From Sideroxydans sp. (GTDB lineage: Bacteria; Pseudomonadota; Gammaproteobacteria; Burkholderiales; Gallionellaceae): a stretch of DNA of 64,000 bases. The translations under genes and the position numbers were made by a program. The notes below the pieces were generated by a model. It saw only the letters and a program-made list of their open reading frames with translations. It was not told the origin of the DNA and did not search any database. This document shows positions 35,878-44,335 of the stretch, piece after piece (within the stretch, counting starts at the first letter, position 1; every line of letters begins with the position of its first letter). Location: the NCBI GenBank assembly GCA_016124455.1, contig WGNQ01000010.1, positions 1 through 64,000 on the forward strand. Reading direction: 5' to 3'.

Positions 35878-37764
35878 ATGCACGCCATGAATGCAACGCC
35901 AGTTTCCATGCCTGAGCAGCAGGTCGCCGCACTGCTCGCCGGCGGGCAGATACATCAGGCATTGACGGCTGCGGCAGAAGGGCTGGCGCAGCAGCCGGAT
36001 AACGCCGAGCTGTGCAACCTGGCCGGTATTTGTGCCGCCCTGCTCGGGTACGGCATGCAGGCTGAACAATTATGGCAGCAGGCGATTGCGCTGGTGCCGC
36101 ATGCCCAGGCGCATTTCAATCTCGGCCTGCTGTATGCCAACGCAAACCGGCTCGACGAGGCGGAGCGGCATTATCGTTGCGCCATCGAACTGGAGCCCGG
36201 CAATGCGCCGGCGCACTACAACCTGGCCATCCTGCTTGCTTCACGGCAGTGCGATGAAGAGGCGGCAAACTGCTATCGCCAGGCGATCCAGGCGGATCCT
36301 GCAAACGCGGCAGCCCATGCCAACCTTGGCGTGCTGCTCGCCGGACGCCAGCAGGTAGAAGCGGCCGAACAATATTACCGCCAGGCACTTGTCCTGGATC
36401 CGGAACATGCGGCAGCGCACCTCGGCCTTGGTGTGCTGCTGGCGCAGCGCAACCAGCTTGCCGAGGCCGAGCAGCATTACCGGCAGGCGATTGCGCTGCA
36501 TCCGCAAAGTGCCGAAGCGCACACCAACCTGGGATTGTTGCTGGAAAAATTGCAGCAGTCCGAAGCGGCCGAGCAATGTCATCGCACAGCGCTGTCATGC
36601 AATGCCGGGCATGCCGAAATACATTCCAACCTGGCCAATCTGCTGGCTGCGCAGCGACGTGAGGAAGAAGCCGAACAGCATTACCGGCGGGCGCTCGAAC
36701 TCAAGCCTGACGATGCCATCATCTGCTCGAATTCCGGTGCCTTGCTGGCGACGCTCAAACGCGACGAGCAGGCCGAGCAGTTGTTCCGGCAGGCGATTGC
36801 GCTCAGCCCCGGCTATGCGCTTGCCCATCTCAACCTGGCGCAACTGCTGCTGTCCCAGGGGCGTTACCGCGAAGGCTGGGTACATTATGAGGCGCGGTAT
36901 GCCGCTGCGCTGCCGGACCAGGTGCCGTTTCCCTCGCACTTGTCCTGTCCGCAATGGCGTGGCGAGTCGCTGGCCGGCAAATCGCTGCTGGTGTGGACGG
37001 AGCAGGGGCTGGGCGATGAAATCCAGTTCTGCCGCTTTCTGCCGCAATTGCGCAGCCAGTGCGCTCGTATCACTCTGGTGTGTAAGATGCCGCTGGTGCC
37101 GTTGCTGGAAACCCTGGCCGGTGTGGACGAGGTGCTTGCCTATGAGGCAGGTGCCGATCCGGGGACGCACGATTACTGGACCCCGCCGCTGAGTTTGCCG
37201 CTGCATTGCGCGACCACGCTGGAAAACATTCCCGACCAATTGCCGTATCTGCATGCGCTGCCCGAACGCATCGAACGCTGGGCGCCGCGGTTGCCGCAAA
37301 GCGGCTTTCGAGTCGGACTGGTGTGGCAGGGGAACATCCGGCACAGCAATGACAGCGAGCGTTCGCTGCCCGGACTGGAGACGCTGGCACCGCTGTGGTC
37401 CATACCGGGGCTGAGCCTGGTCGGCCTGCAGAAGGATGCGCGCGGAACAGCTGCCTCGGCAGACCTGCCGCTGCTGGAATTGGGCGAGGAACTGGCTGAC
37501 CTTGCCGACACGGCTGCCGTCGTCGCGCAACTCGACCTGCTGATCAGCGTGGATAGCGCAGTGGCACACCTCGCAGGCGCGCTCGGCAAACCGTGCTGGC
37601 TGCTGCTGCCGGCGCACAAAACCGATTGGCGCTGGCTGAATGCGCGCGGCGATACGCCGTGGTACCCCGGCGTAATGCGCCTGTTCCGCCAGCAGCAGCG
37701 CGGTGATTGGACGCCGCTGATCGAGCAGGTCAGGCAGGCGCTGTTGCGCGAAATGGCTGGCTGA
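35878..37764 (+). CDS. TPR-repeat glycosyltransferase
   Basis: The 628-residue protein has about nine TPRs (residues 30-340, with repeated AEQHYRQAI and AAHANLGVLL patterns). A GT-B glycosyltransferase-9-like domain follows: LLVWTEQGLGDEIQFCRFLP near 375, GLVWQGN near 480, and the nucleotide-sugar end VDSAVAHLAGALGKPCW. This TPR-GT9-like combination is frequent in betaproteobacteria and may glycosylate proteins or surface polymer. AGGGGAAG lies about ten bases before the ATG; Met4 is an alternative start. It ends immediately before the convergent pabB stop. Confidence 0.82.
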   Translation: MHAMNATPVSMPEQQVAALLAGGQIHQALTAAAEGLAQQPDNAELCNLAGICAALLGYGMQAEQLWQQAIALVPHAQAHFNLGLLYANANRLDEAERHYRCAIELEPGNAPAHYNLAILLASRQCDEEAANCYRQAIQADPANAAAHANLGVLLAGRQQVEAAEQYYRQALVLDPEHAAAHLGLGVLLAQRNQLAEAEQHYRQAIALHPQSAEAHTNLGLLLEKLQQSEAAEQCHRTALSCNAGHAEIHSNLANLLAAQRREEEAEQHYRRALELKPDDAIICSNSGALLATLKRDEQAEQLFRQAIALSPGYALAHLNLAQLLLSQGRYREGWVHYEARYAAALPDQVPFPSHLSCPQWRGESLAGKSLLVWTEQGLGDEIQFCRFLPQLRSQCARITLVCKMPLVPLLETLAGVDEVLAYEAGADPGTHDYWTPPLSLPLHCATTLENIPDQLPYLHALPERIERWAPRLPQSGFRVGLVWQGNIRHSNDSERSLPGLETLAPLWSIPGLSLVGLQKDARGTAASADLPLLELGEELADLADTAAVVAQLDLLISVDSAVAHLAGALGKPCWLLLPAHKTDWRWLNARGDTPWYPGVMRLFRQQQRGDWTPLIEQVRQALLREMAG

Positions 37765-39135
37765 TTACTGCCGATATTGCCCGCCGAACTGCTGTAGCAG
37801 CCTGAGCATGGCCGCGGCCTTGTCCAGCGTTTCCTGGTATTCCTCGGCCATCACCGAATCCGCCACGATGCCGCCGCCGGCCCAGAAGCGAATCTCATTG
37901 CCGGCATAGACCACGGTGCGAATGGCGATGTTGGTGTCCATGCTGCCATCGAAACCGAGATAGCCGATGCTGCCGCAATATACGCCGCGGCGGTTGGGCT
38001 CAAGCTGCTCGATGATTTCCATGGCGCGCTGCTTGGGCGCCCCGGTCACCGAACCGCCGGGAAAACAGTTGCGCAGCAGTGCCAGCGCGTCCTGTTGCGG
38101 TGCCAGCTGACCGCGCACGGTGCTGACCAGGTGGTGCACGTTGGCATAGCTCTCGACTGCGAACAGTTCGGGTACATGCACCGAACCGGGCACACAGCTC
38201 CTGCCCAGATCGTTGCGCAGCAAGTCCACGATCATCAGGTTTTCCGCACGGTCCTTGGGGTGGCTGCGCAAATCCTCGGCGAGACGTGCATCTGCAAGCG
38301 GGTCGGCAAGGCGTGGGCGCGTGCCCTTGATCGGCCTGGTTTCCACCATGCCCGCGCGCACCTGCAGGAAGCGTTCCGGCGATGCGCACAATATTTGCGC
38401 CTGCGGCAGGTTGAGGAATGCGGAATAGGGGGCGGGACTCAGGCGGCGCAATGCCAGATAGGCCGTCAGTGCATCCCCGTCGGCCTCTGCCGCATAGCGT
38501 TGCGCCAGGTTGACCTGATAGCAGTCGCCCTCGTGCAGGTAACGTTGTACCGCGGCAAATGCTTCCTGGTAGGCGTCGCGGCTCAGGTTCGAGCGGATAT
38601 CCCCATGCACGGCAAGCGCGTTGTGCGCCGGGTGCGCGCCATGTTGCAGCCGGGCCAGGATGTGCGGTAACGCCTGCGCTGTTTCCTGCGACCGCTGCTG
38701 CGAAACCAGTTGCGCGGTTCGTTGCTGATGATCGATTACGACCGCCCAGTCGTAGATGCCAACTGCCATTTCGGGCAGCTGCTCGGCATCATGTGCCGAT
38801 TGCGGCAGCATGGTCAGGCGCCGTGCCAGGTCATAGCCCCAGTACCCGGCGGCACCTCCGGCAAAGGGAAGGTCATCGGGCAGCCTGGCTGAGGTTTCTC
38901 CCAGTTGCCTGCGCAACAGCGCAAAGGGGTCGTCTGCCGAGCGCTGTTCGCCGGTGTTGTCGGCAATCACCGTTCCGGTGCCGCGCGTGACCAGCGTTGC
39001 GACCGGCTGGGCGCACAGGATGTCGTAGCGCCCCCGCTCCGCGCTATCCAGCCAGATGGCCCACGGTAAATCGGCGATGGCCATGAAGTAGTCCGCTGCA
39101 TCGCCGGGATAAGGAAGTGCTGCGCTATAGAGCAT
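37765..39135 (-). CDS. pabB: Aminodeoxychorismate synthase component I
   Basis: PabB aminates chorismate to 4-amino-4-deoxychorismate for folate synthesis. The 456-residue protein has the chorismate-binding core with TRPIKGTRPR, whose lysine marks aminodeoxychorismate synthases. It also has HPKDRAENLMIVDLLRNDLGR, FPGGSVTGAPKQRAMEII and the GGGIVADS motif. The glutamine amidotransferase partner is not in the window. It converges on the TPR glycosyltransferase with no gap and is divergent from the BPH gene with 35 bp between. Confidence 0.92.
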   Translation of the reverse strand: MLYSAALPYPGDAADYFMAIADLPWAIWLDSAERGRYDILCAQPVATLVTRGTGTVIADNTGEQRSADDPFALLRRQLGETSARLPDDLPFAGGAAGYWGYDLARRLTMLPQSAHDAEQLPEMAVGIYDWAVVIDHQQRTAQLVSQQRSQETAQALPHILARLQHGAHPAHNALAVHGDIRSNLSRDAYQEAFAAVQRYLHEGDCYQVNLAQRYAAEADGDALTAYLALRRLSPAPYSAFLNLPQAQILCASPERFLQVRAGMVETRPIKGTRPRLADPLADARLAEDLRSHPKDRAENLMIVDLLRNDLGRSCVPGSVHVPELFAVESYANVHHLVSTVRGQLAPQQDALALLRNCFPGGSVTGAPKQRAMEIIEQLEPNRRGVYCGSIGYLGFDGSMDTNIAIRTVVYAGNEIRFWAGGGIVADSVMAEEYQETLDKAAAMLRLLQQFGGQYRQ

Positions 39136-39170
39136 GGGTGTAAAATTCAGGTACTTTCGGGAAATTCGCC

Positions 39171-39734
39171 ATGACCACTATTGTTGTAGCAAGAAAAAAC
39201 GGCCAAGCCGTCATCGCCGCCGACACGCTGACCACTTTCGGCAACACGCGCCTGGCCGCCGCACAGGATGCTTCGCACGACAAGATCCTGCAATTCGCCG
39301 GGAGCTACATCGGCGTTTGCGGCAGTGCGGCGCACCATCTGGTGCTGGCCAGCCTGCTGGAAAAACGGCCGGAGACGCAGCTTAACAGCAAGGCCGAAAT
39401 TTTTGAAACCTTCCGCAAACTGCACCCGCTGCTGAAAGAGGAGTGCTTCCTGAATCCCAAGGAGGATGAGGAAGACCCGTACGAATCGAGCCAGATTACC
39501 GCACTGATCGCCAATGCCAGCGGTATCTACGGTATCTACTCGATGCGCGAGGTATTCGAATATACGCAGTTCTGGGCCATTGGCTCGGGACACGAATTTG
39601 CGCTGGGCGCGATGCAGCATGCCTACTCGCGCTATGAGCGGGCGGAAGACATTGCCCGTGCCGGTATCGAGGCCGGCATTGCCCTGGACAAGAACAGCGC
39701 AGCACCGGTTACGCTATACACGGTGGCCCTGTAA
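39171..39734 (+). CDS. Betaproteobacterial proteasome homologue (BPH), Ntn-hydrolase
   Basis: The 187-residue protein starts M-TTIVVARKNGQAVIAADT, so removal of Met exposes Thr1, the Ntn nucleophile. Asp17 follows at the normal position, a Lys in HDKIL replaces the usual Lys33 slightly later, and a GSGHEFALGA motif supplies the late Ser/Gly. It is similar to HslV but has an insertion (KEDEEDPYESS) and no HslU is nearby. Proteins of this kind, known as BPH from Thiobacillus, form a double-ring peptidase without a dedicated unfoldase gene. GGGAA lies seven bases before the ATG. It converges on mutY, overlapping by 21 bp. Confidence 0.8.
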   Translation: MTTIVVARKNGQAVIAADTLTTFGNTRLAAAQDASHDKILQFAGSYIGVCGSAAHHLVLASLLEKRPETQLNSKAEIFETFRKLHPLLKEECFLNPKEDEEDPYESSQITALIANASGIYGIYSMREVFEYTQFWAIGSGHEFALGAMQHAYSRYERAEDIARAGIEAGIALDKNSAAPVTLYTVAL

Positions 39735-40751
39735 TTCTTCCAGCAGCATGCGCACCGGTGCCGGAATCGCCGCGTTCAGCGCGTCCGCCAGTTCCATCCA
39801 TAGCCGTCCGGGCTGCGCTGCCAGCTGGGGCTTGCGTTCGACGTTCAGCAGCAGCGGACTGATGTGCAGCCGGAAATGGCTGAAGGTATGGGCGAAGGCG
39901 GGCAGGGGCAGTGTGTCACGCAGCGCGAAGTGCTGTTGGCAATAGGCAAGCGCACTGCTTGCATCATCGAACTGTGGCGGGCACCACAATCCGCCCCAGA
40001 TACCGCTGGCGGCGCGCTTTTCCAGCAGGATGTCGTTGCCGTGGCGCAGCAGCACGAAGGTGCTGTGTTTCTCCGGCAGGCTTTTCTTCGGCCGCGGCGT
40101 GGGCAGTTCGGCCGTGCGCTCGCTGTCGAGCGCGACGCAATCATCCTGCACCGGACAAGCCGCGCATTTTGGCCTGCTGCGTGAGCAGACCGTTGCGCCC
40201 AGATCCATCAGGCCCTGGATGTAGGTGGCAACCTCATGTGGCGGCAGCAATGCCTCGGCCTGTTGCCACAGCTGTGTTTCCACCCTCCTGTCCCCGGTCC
40301 ACCCTGCGATGCCGCGATGGCGCGCCAGTACGCGTTTGACGTTGCCGTCCAGGATGGCGCGCCGTTCGTGCCTGGCCAGCGCGCAGATGGCGGCGGCAGT
40401 GGAGCGGCCGATGCCCGGCAGCGCGACGATCTGTTCGAATTCGAGCGGGAATTCGCCGCCATGCTTTTTCATGATGAGTTGCGCGGCACGGTGCAGGTTG
40501 CGGCCACGCGCGTAGTAACCGAGGCCGCTCCAGTGCGCGAGCACTTCATCCTCGCTGGCCGCCGCCAGGGCCGCGATGGTGGGGAAGCTTGCGATGAAAC
40601 GCTGGTAATAGGGAATGACGGTGGCGACCTGGGTCTGTTGCAACATGATTTCGGACAGCCACACGTGGTAGGCATCCGCCCCCTGCCACGGCAGATCATG
40701 GCGGCCGTGTAGGCGCTGCCACTCGATGACGCGTTGTGCAAACGGCTTCAA
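39714..40751 (-). CDS. mutY: Adenine DNA glycosylase MutY
   Basis: MutY removes adenine paired with 8-oxoguanine. The 345-residue protein has the helix-hairpin-helix ALPGIGRSTAAAICAL and catalytic Asp in ILDGNVKRVLAR. The 4Fe-4S ligands are in CSRSRPKCAACPVQDDC (C-x6-C-x2-C-x5-C), and a NUDIX-like C-terminal domain (KRAASGIWGGLWCPP) reads 8-oxoG. It lies 5 bp after asmA, the usual pairing in proteobacteria. Confidence 0.95.
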   Translation of the reverse strand: MKPFAQRVIEWQRLHGRHDLPWQGADAYHVWLSEIMLQQTQVATVIPYYQRFIASFPTIAALAAASEDEVLAHWSGLGYYARGRNLHRAAQLIMKKHGGEFPLEFEQIVALPGIGRSTAAAICALARHERRAILDGNVKRVLARHRGIAGWTGDRRVETQLWQQAEALLPPHEVATYIQGLMDLGATVCSRSRPKCAACPVQDDCVALDSERTAELPTPRPKKSLPEKHSTFVLLRHGNDILLEKRAASGIWGGLWCPPQFDDASSALAYCQQHFALRDTLPLPAFAHTFSHFRLHISPLLLNVERKPQLAAQPGRLWMELADALNAAIPAPVRMLLEELQGHRV

Positions 40752-40756
40752 CTGCG

Positions 40757-42916
40757 TTATCTGAACAGGCCTTTGAGGCCGCCCTTGAGCTGCTCTTCGA
40801 GCTTGCTTTTGACTTTCTGCTTGGCCGCCTCGCCTACCATCGCACCAAAATCCAGAGTGTATTTGAGGCTGTTGAACGGGCCGCTCAGGCGTACCGGTAC
40901 GGTGAGGCCGGAGAGGTTGCTCTGGCCGCCCTGCCCCTGCAGCGAGCCGACCAGCGTGGCTTTGGTGACGTAGTTGAGGCTGTCGTGACCAAGGTCGATA
41001 TCGCCGTTGCCGGTCACCCGCAGCAGCGGCGATTTGAGCGACAGGTCATCGTTGTGCGCGACGCCGTTGTTTATCCTGAAGCTGGCTTTCAGTTCGCTGA
41101 AATCGGTTTTCTCGTCCTTGTTGACGGCTTGCGTCTGTGCCGAGCCGCCGCCCTTGCCGAGCATGGCCTGTGCGTCGCGCAATTTCTTGGCGATGTTGAT
41201 GCCCTTGATCGCGCCATCGGCCAGGTCCAGGCTCATGCTGCCGTTGAGCGCTTTCTTCAGCGCGCTGACGGTGTTGCCCTGGGTGGTGACATTCACGGCT
41301 ACATTGCCCTTGCCTTCCAGCATGTCGAAACTGGCTGCATCCTTGAGCAGTGGTGCAACGCTGATGCCGGTGAGTGACTGTTTGACGGCGAACCCCGGTG
41401 TGGGTTGCGCGGCATTTATACTGACGCTGCCATTGATGCCGCCACCGTACAGTTTGGCCGACAGCGGGTTGACATTGACCACGCCATTGCGGGCCTTGAT
41501 GTTGATGCTGATGTTGCTGGACTTCACGTTCGATACCTTGAGCGCGCCGATGTGCAGCTTGCCTTCGAGGTTGAGCTTCTTCAGCGCGGACAGGTCGAAC
41601 GGTTTTTCGGGAGCGCCGGCGCTGCTGCCGCTGCCTGTGGCTGGCGCACCTTGCGTTTTGCCGGACGGCGGGAAATACAGGTCTGCGTCGAACTGGTCGA
41701 CGTCGGCATCGAAACGGATGAACGGGTCGGCAAAGTCGTTCACAGCCACCATGGCCTTGACCTTGCTTTGCAGCAGGCCGCCGGCAAGGCTGGCCGAGAA
41801 GCTCTGTTTGCCGCCGTCATAGGCGAAGCTGCCCTTCATCTCGCTGCTGACATGCTTGCCTGGCAGTGCATCACCGGTGGCATCCAGCGACAGGCTCAGT
41901 GCCTTGCTGCCGAAGGCCCTCGCGGTACCCGCGATGGCGGGTACCGCGAGGGTGGCAGAGATGTCGTTGGCGCCTTTCAGCCTGGCGGACAGCTGCAGTT
42001 TCTCGCCGCTGAACTTGTCGCCGGTTGCCTCGATACGTGGCGAATCGAGCTTGAGTTCGAAATTGTCGCCGTCCTTGCTGCCGCTGACGGCAACTATCAG
42101 CTTGCGTGTGTTGAAGCTGTGCTGTGCGAGGTCGGCACCGGCATCACCGGTGGCCTGCAAGGCCAGGTTGCTGATGCCGGCTGCATTGCCCTTGGCTTGC
42201 AGGTCCAGCCCTTCCAGCTGATATGCGTTCTTGTCGAGGTCTATGCTCAGGCTGGTTCTGGCCTGCAGTGCCAGGCTCAGCTTGGGCTGGTTGGCCTGTA
42301 CCTGTGCGGAAAACTCGACCGGGCTTTTCACGCCGTTGGCAATACGCCCGGTCTTGAGGTTGAGGTTCGTCAGTGCATATTGTGTACCGGAAGTTTCGTC
42401 GCGATAGCTCAGTTCGGTGTGGTCGACACTGATCGAGGCGATGTCGAGCTTTACCTGCGGTGCGGAGCCGGTTGCCTGTTTGCCTGCAGGTGCCTTGCTG
42501 TCGCCCGCGGCCGGTTCATTCCCCAGCAGGTCATCGATGTTGGTTTTGCCGTTCTTGTATTTGATCAGGTGCACCTGCACGCCGCTCAGTGCAATCTCGT
42601 TAACCACCACCTGCTTGTGCAGCAGCGGCAACAGAGCCAGCGAGACACGCGCGTTATCGATTGCGGCGAATTGCTGCGTACTCTTGAACTCGGATAGCGA
42701 CAACTTATCGACCTTTGCGCCGAGGCTGGGGAAGAAGGTGAGGGAGATGTCGCCGTCCAGCTTGAGCTCGCGCTGCTTGCTGTCCTTCACCGCCTTGATG
42801 ATCTGTGCCTTGTAATCGTTGGGATTGAAGGTTGCTGCAATGTAGGCGGCACCGCCCACTGCGATTACTGCCGCGCCGCCGACGCCCAGTAAACCGTACT
42901 TGAGGTATTTGTTCAT
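40757..42916 (-). CDS. asmA: AsmA family protein
   Basis: The 719-residue protein has an N-terminal membrane helix (residues 7-30) and the AsmA start NPNDYKAQIIKAVKDSKQREL. A long beta-rich repeat follows, ending in the AsmA C-terminal domain (SGPFNSLKYTLDFGAMV). AsmA-like proteins resemble lipid-transfer bridges such as VPS13 and are linked to phospholipid movement to the outer membrane. A Gly/Ala/Ser low-complexity linker lies around 420-435. A 36-base perfect hairpin sits inside the coding region at 41917-41952. It is upstream of mutY. Confidence 0.85.
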   Translation of the reverse strand: MNKYLKYGLLGVGGAAVIAVGGAAYIAATFNPNDYKAQIIKAVKDSKQRELKLDGDISLTFFPSLGAKVDKLSLSEFKSTQQFAAIDNARVSLALLPLLHKQVVVNEIALSGVQVHLIKYKNGKTNIDDLLGNEPAAGDSKAPAGKQATGSAPQVKLDIASISVDHTELSYRDETSGTQYALTNLNLKTGRIANGVKSPVEFSAQVQANQPKLSLALQARTSLSIDLDKNAYQLEGLDLQAKGNAAGISNLALQATGDAGADLAQHSFNTRKLIVAVSGSKDGDNFELKLDSPRIEATGDKFSGEKLQLSARLKGANDISATLAVPAIAGTARAFGSKALSLSLDATGDALPGKHVSSEMKGSFAYDGGKQSFSASLAGGLLQSKVKAMVAVNDFADPFIRFDADVDQFDADLYFPPSGKTQGAPATGSGSSAGAPEKPFDLSALKKLNLEGKLHIGALKVSNVKSSNISINIKARNGVVNVNPLSAKLYGGGINGSVSINAAQPTPGFAVKQSLTGISVAPLLKDAASFDMLEGKGNVAVNVTTQGNTVSALKKALNGSMSLDLADGAIKGINIAKKLRDAQAMLGKGGGSAQTQAVNKDEKTDFSELKASFRINNGVAHNDDLSLKSPLLRVTGNGDIDLGHDSLNYVTKATLVGSLQGQGGQSNLSGLTVPVRLSGPFNSLKYTLDFGAMVGEAAKQKVKSKLEEQLKGGLKGLFR
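41917..41952. repeat. Perfect 16-bp inverted repeat inside asmA
   Basis: Arms CCCTCGCGGTACCCGC (41917-41932) and GCGGGTACCGCGAGGG (41937-41952) are exact complements around a four-base GATG spacer. The encoded stretch is LAVPAIAGTAR. A 16-bp GC-rich stem within a reading frame is much longer than expected by chance. Confidence 0.85.
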
Positions 42917-42982
42917 GATCGCCCCCGATTCAAAACTGTAGTGTGATTATAAACGAAGCGTGTTCCGCGCTTCGTTTATCAG

Positions 42983-44260
42983 TCATGCGGGATGGGCCAG
43001 AGTTTCGGTCAGCGGTTCCGGCAGGGCGACCTTGTTGCCGCTGCTGAACTGGTAGTCGTGGAAAACGTGTTCGGCGGACAGTACCTGATAGCTGCCATCG
43101 GGCAGTTTGTGCGTGGTGTCCTTGAGGCGGTAGGTGTAATGGCCGCAAGTCCAGCACTTGAAGTTGCGCATGTGGGTGCACAGGCAGGTCTTGTCCATTA
43201 CCGAGATCTTCTTGGCTTCCGGATGCCGGGCCACTTCGCGGTTATAGGCGTCGATGTAGGCGCAATTGCCGTTGGCATCGAGGATGTAGCCATAGGATTC
43301 ACAGCCGGGACGGATACCCGAGCCGATGGCCGGGCTGTTCTTCAGCATGCGCATCGGATAGCCGGTCGGCGAAATGGTATTGACCTCGATATTGTCTTCG
43401 CTGGTCTTGAAGTATTCCTGCTGTACATCTCGCGGCAGTCCGCATTCCTTGGATACGGTGAAGCGTGTCGCCACCTGCACCGCGGCTGCGCCCATCTCCA
43501 GGTAGGAGGTGGCATCGCTGCCGGTAAAAATGCCGCCGGCCGGGATTACCGGGATGTCGAGCTGTTCGGTGCGCAGGTATTCCATGACTTCCCGCACGAT
43601 GGTGCGCAGGTCGTACTGCGCCCAGTCCATGCCGAATCCGAGATGGCCGCCGGCGAGCGGGCCTTCCACGACGACATAGTCGGGCAGGCGGCTGGTGCGG
43701 GCGTTCTTGCGCAGGAACAGCTGCAGCGCGCGCAGCGAAGAAACGATGATGCCGAGCTTGGCGTCGCGGAAGCGCGGATGGTCTTCTATCATCGCGAACG
43801 AACCGAGGTGCAGGCCGGCTGCCAGTGTGATGCCGTCGATGCCGGCATCCAGCGCGGAGCGCAACCGTACCGTCAGCGTTTCGCGCGGCGCGTTCATGGT
43901 GAGTTTTTCCATGCAGTTGATGAAGATCATGCCATTACCGCGCTTGGCCTCCATGGTCTTGCCAACATGCATGCGCGTGGCTTCGGCCACCTGGCCCAGG
44001 TCAAACTTGACTGAGGACTTGTCGGAATTGTCAATGTTGTACTTGTACTGCTGCAGCTTTTCCTTGACGAAGTCGGTGTCATAGCGACGGTCGGTCACGG
44101 TCGGCAGCATGGCGTCCGAAATGTGGCCAATGCCACCCAGGCGCGCAGCTTCCAGCGCCAGTTCGGCGGTGGAAATATCCACGCCCATCCCACCGATCAT
44201 GATGGGAACCAGTTCCTGCTTGCCGAAGCGCAGGCGGAAATCGTCTACTTTTTTAGTCAT
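42983..44260 (-). CDS. Nitronate monooxygenase-family flavoprotein with C-terminal Cys cluster
   Basis: The 425-residue protein has the FMN-binding TIM barrel of the 2-nitropropane dioxygenase family: MIGGMGVDISTAELA at the start, VVVEGPLAGGHLGFG, PVIPAGGIFTG and MGAAAVQVATRF. A C-terminal extension holds CLCTHMRNFKCWTCGHY, a possible metal or Fe-S site absent from short nitronate monooxygenases. The family also includes FMN enoyl-ACP reductases (FabK) and NADH:quinone reductases, so the substrate is open. It stands alone between asmA and hemN. Confidence 0.75.
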   Translation of the reverse strand: MTKKVDDFRLRFGKQELVPIMIGGMGVDISTAELALEAARLGGIGHISDAMLPTVTDRRYDTDFVKEKLQQYKYNIDNSDKSSVKFDLGQVAEATRMHVGKTMEAKRGNGMIFINCMEKLTMNAPRETLTVRLRSALDAGIDGITLAAGLHLGSFAMIEDHPRFRDAKLGIIVSSLRALQLFLRKNARTSRLPDYVVVEGPLAGGHLGFGMDWAQYDLRTIVREVMEYLRTEQLDIPVIPAGGIFTGSDATSYLEMGAAAVQVATRFTVSKECGLPRDVQQEYFKTSEDNIEVNTISPTGYPMRMLKNSPAIGSGIRPGCESYGYILDANGNCAYIDAYNREVARHPEAKKISVMDKTCLCTHMRNFKCWTCGHYTYRLKDTTHKLPDGSYQVLSAEHVFHDYQFSSGNKVALPEPLTETLAHPA

Positions 44261-44335
44261 GATGCGCCCCTCGTATGGGGGTCTCCTCCGTGCGGTTGCC
44301 TGTGCGATGGCAACGCGCTATACAATTATGGGACA

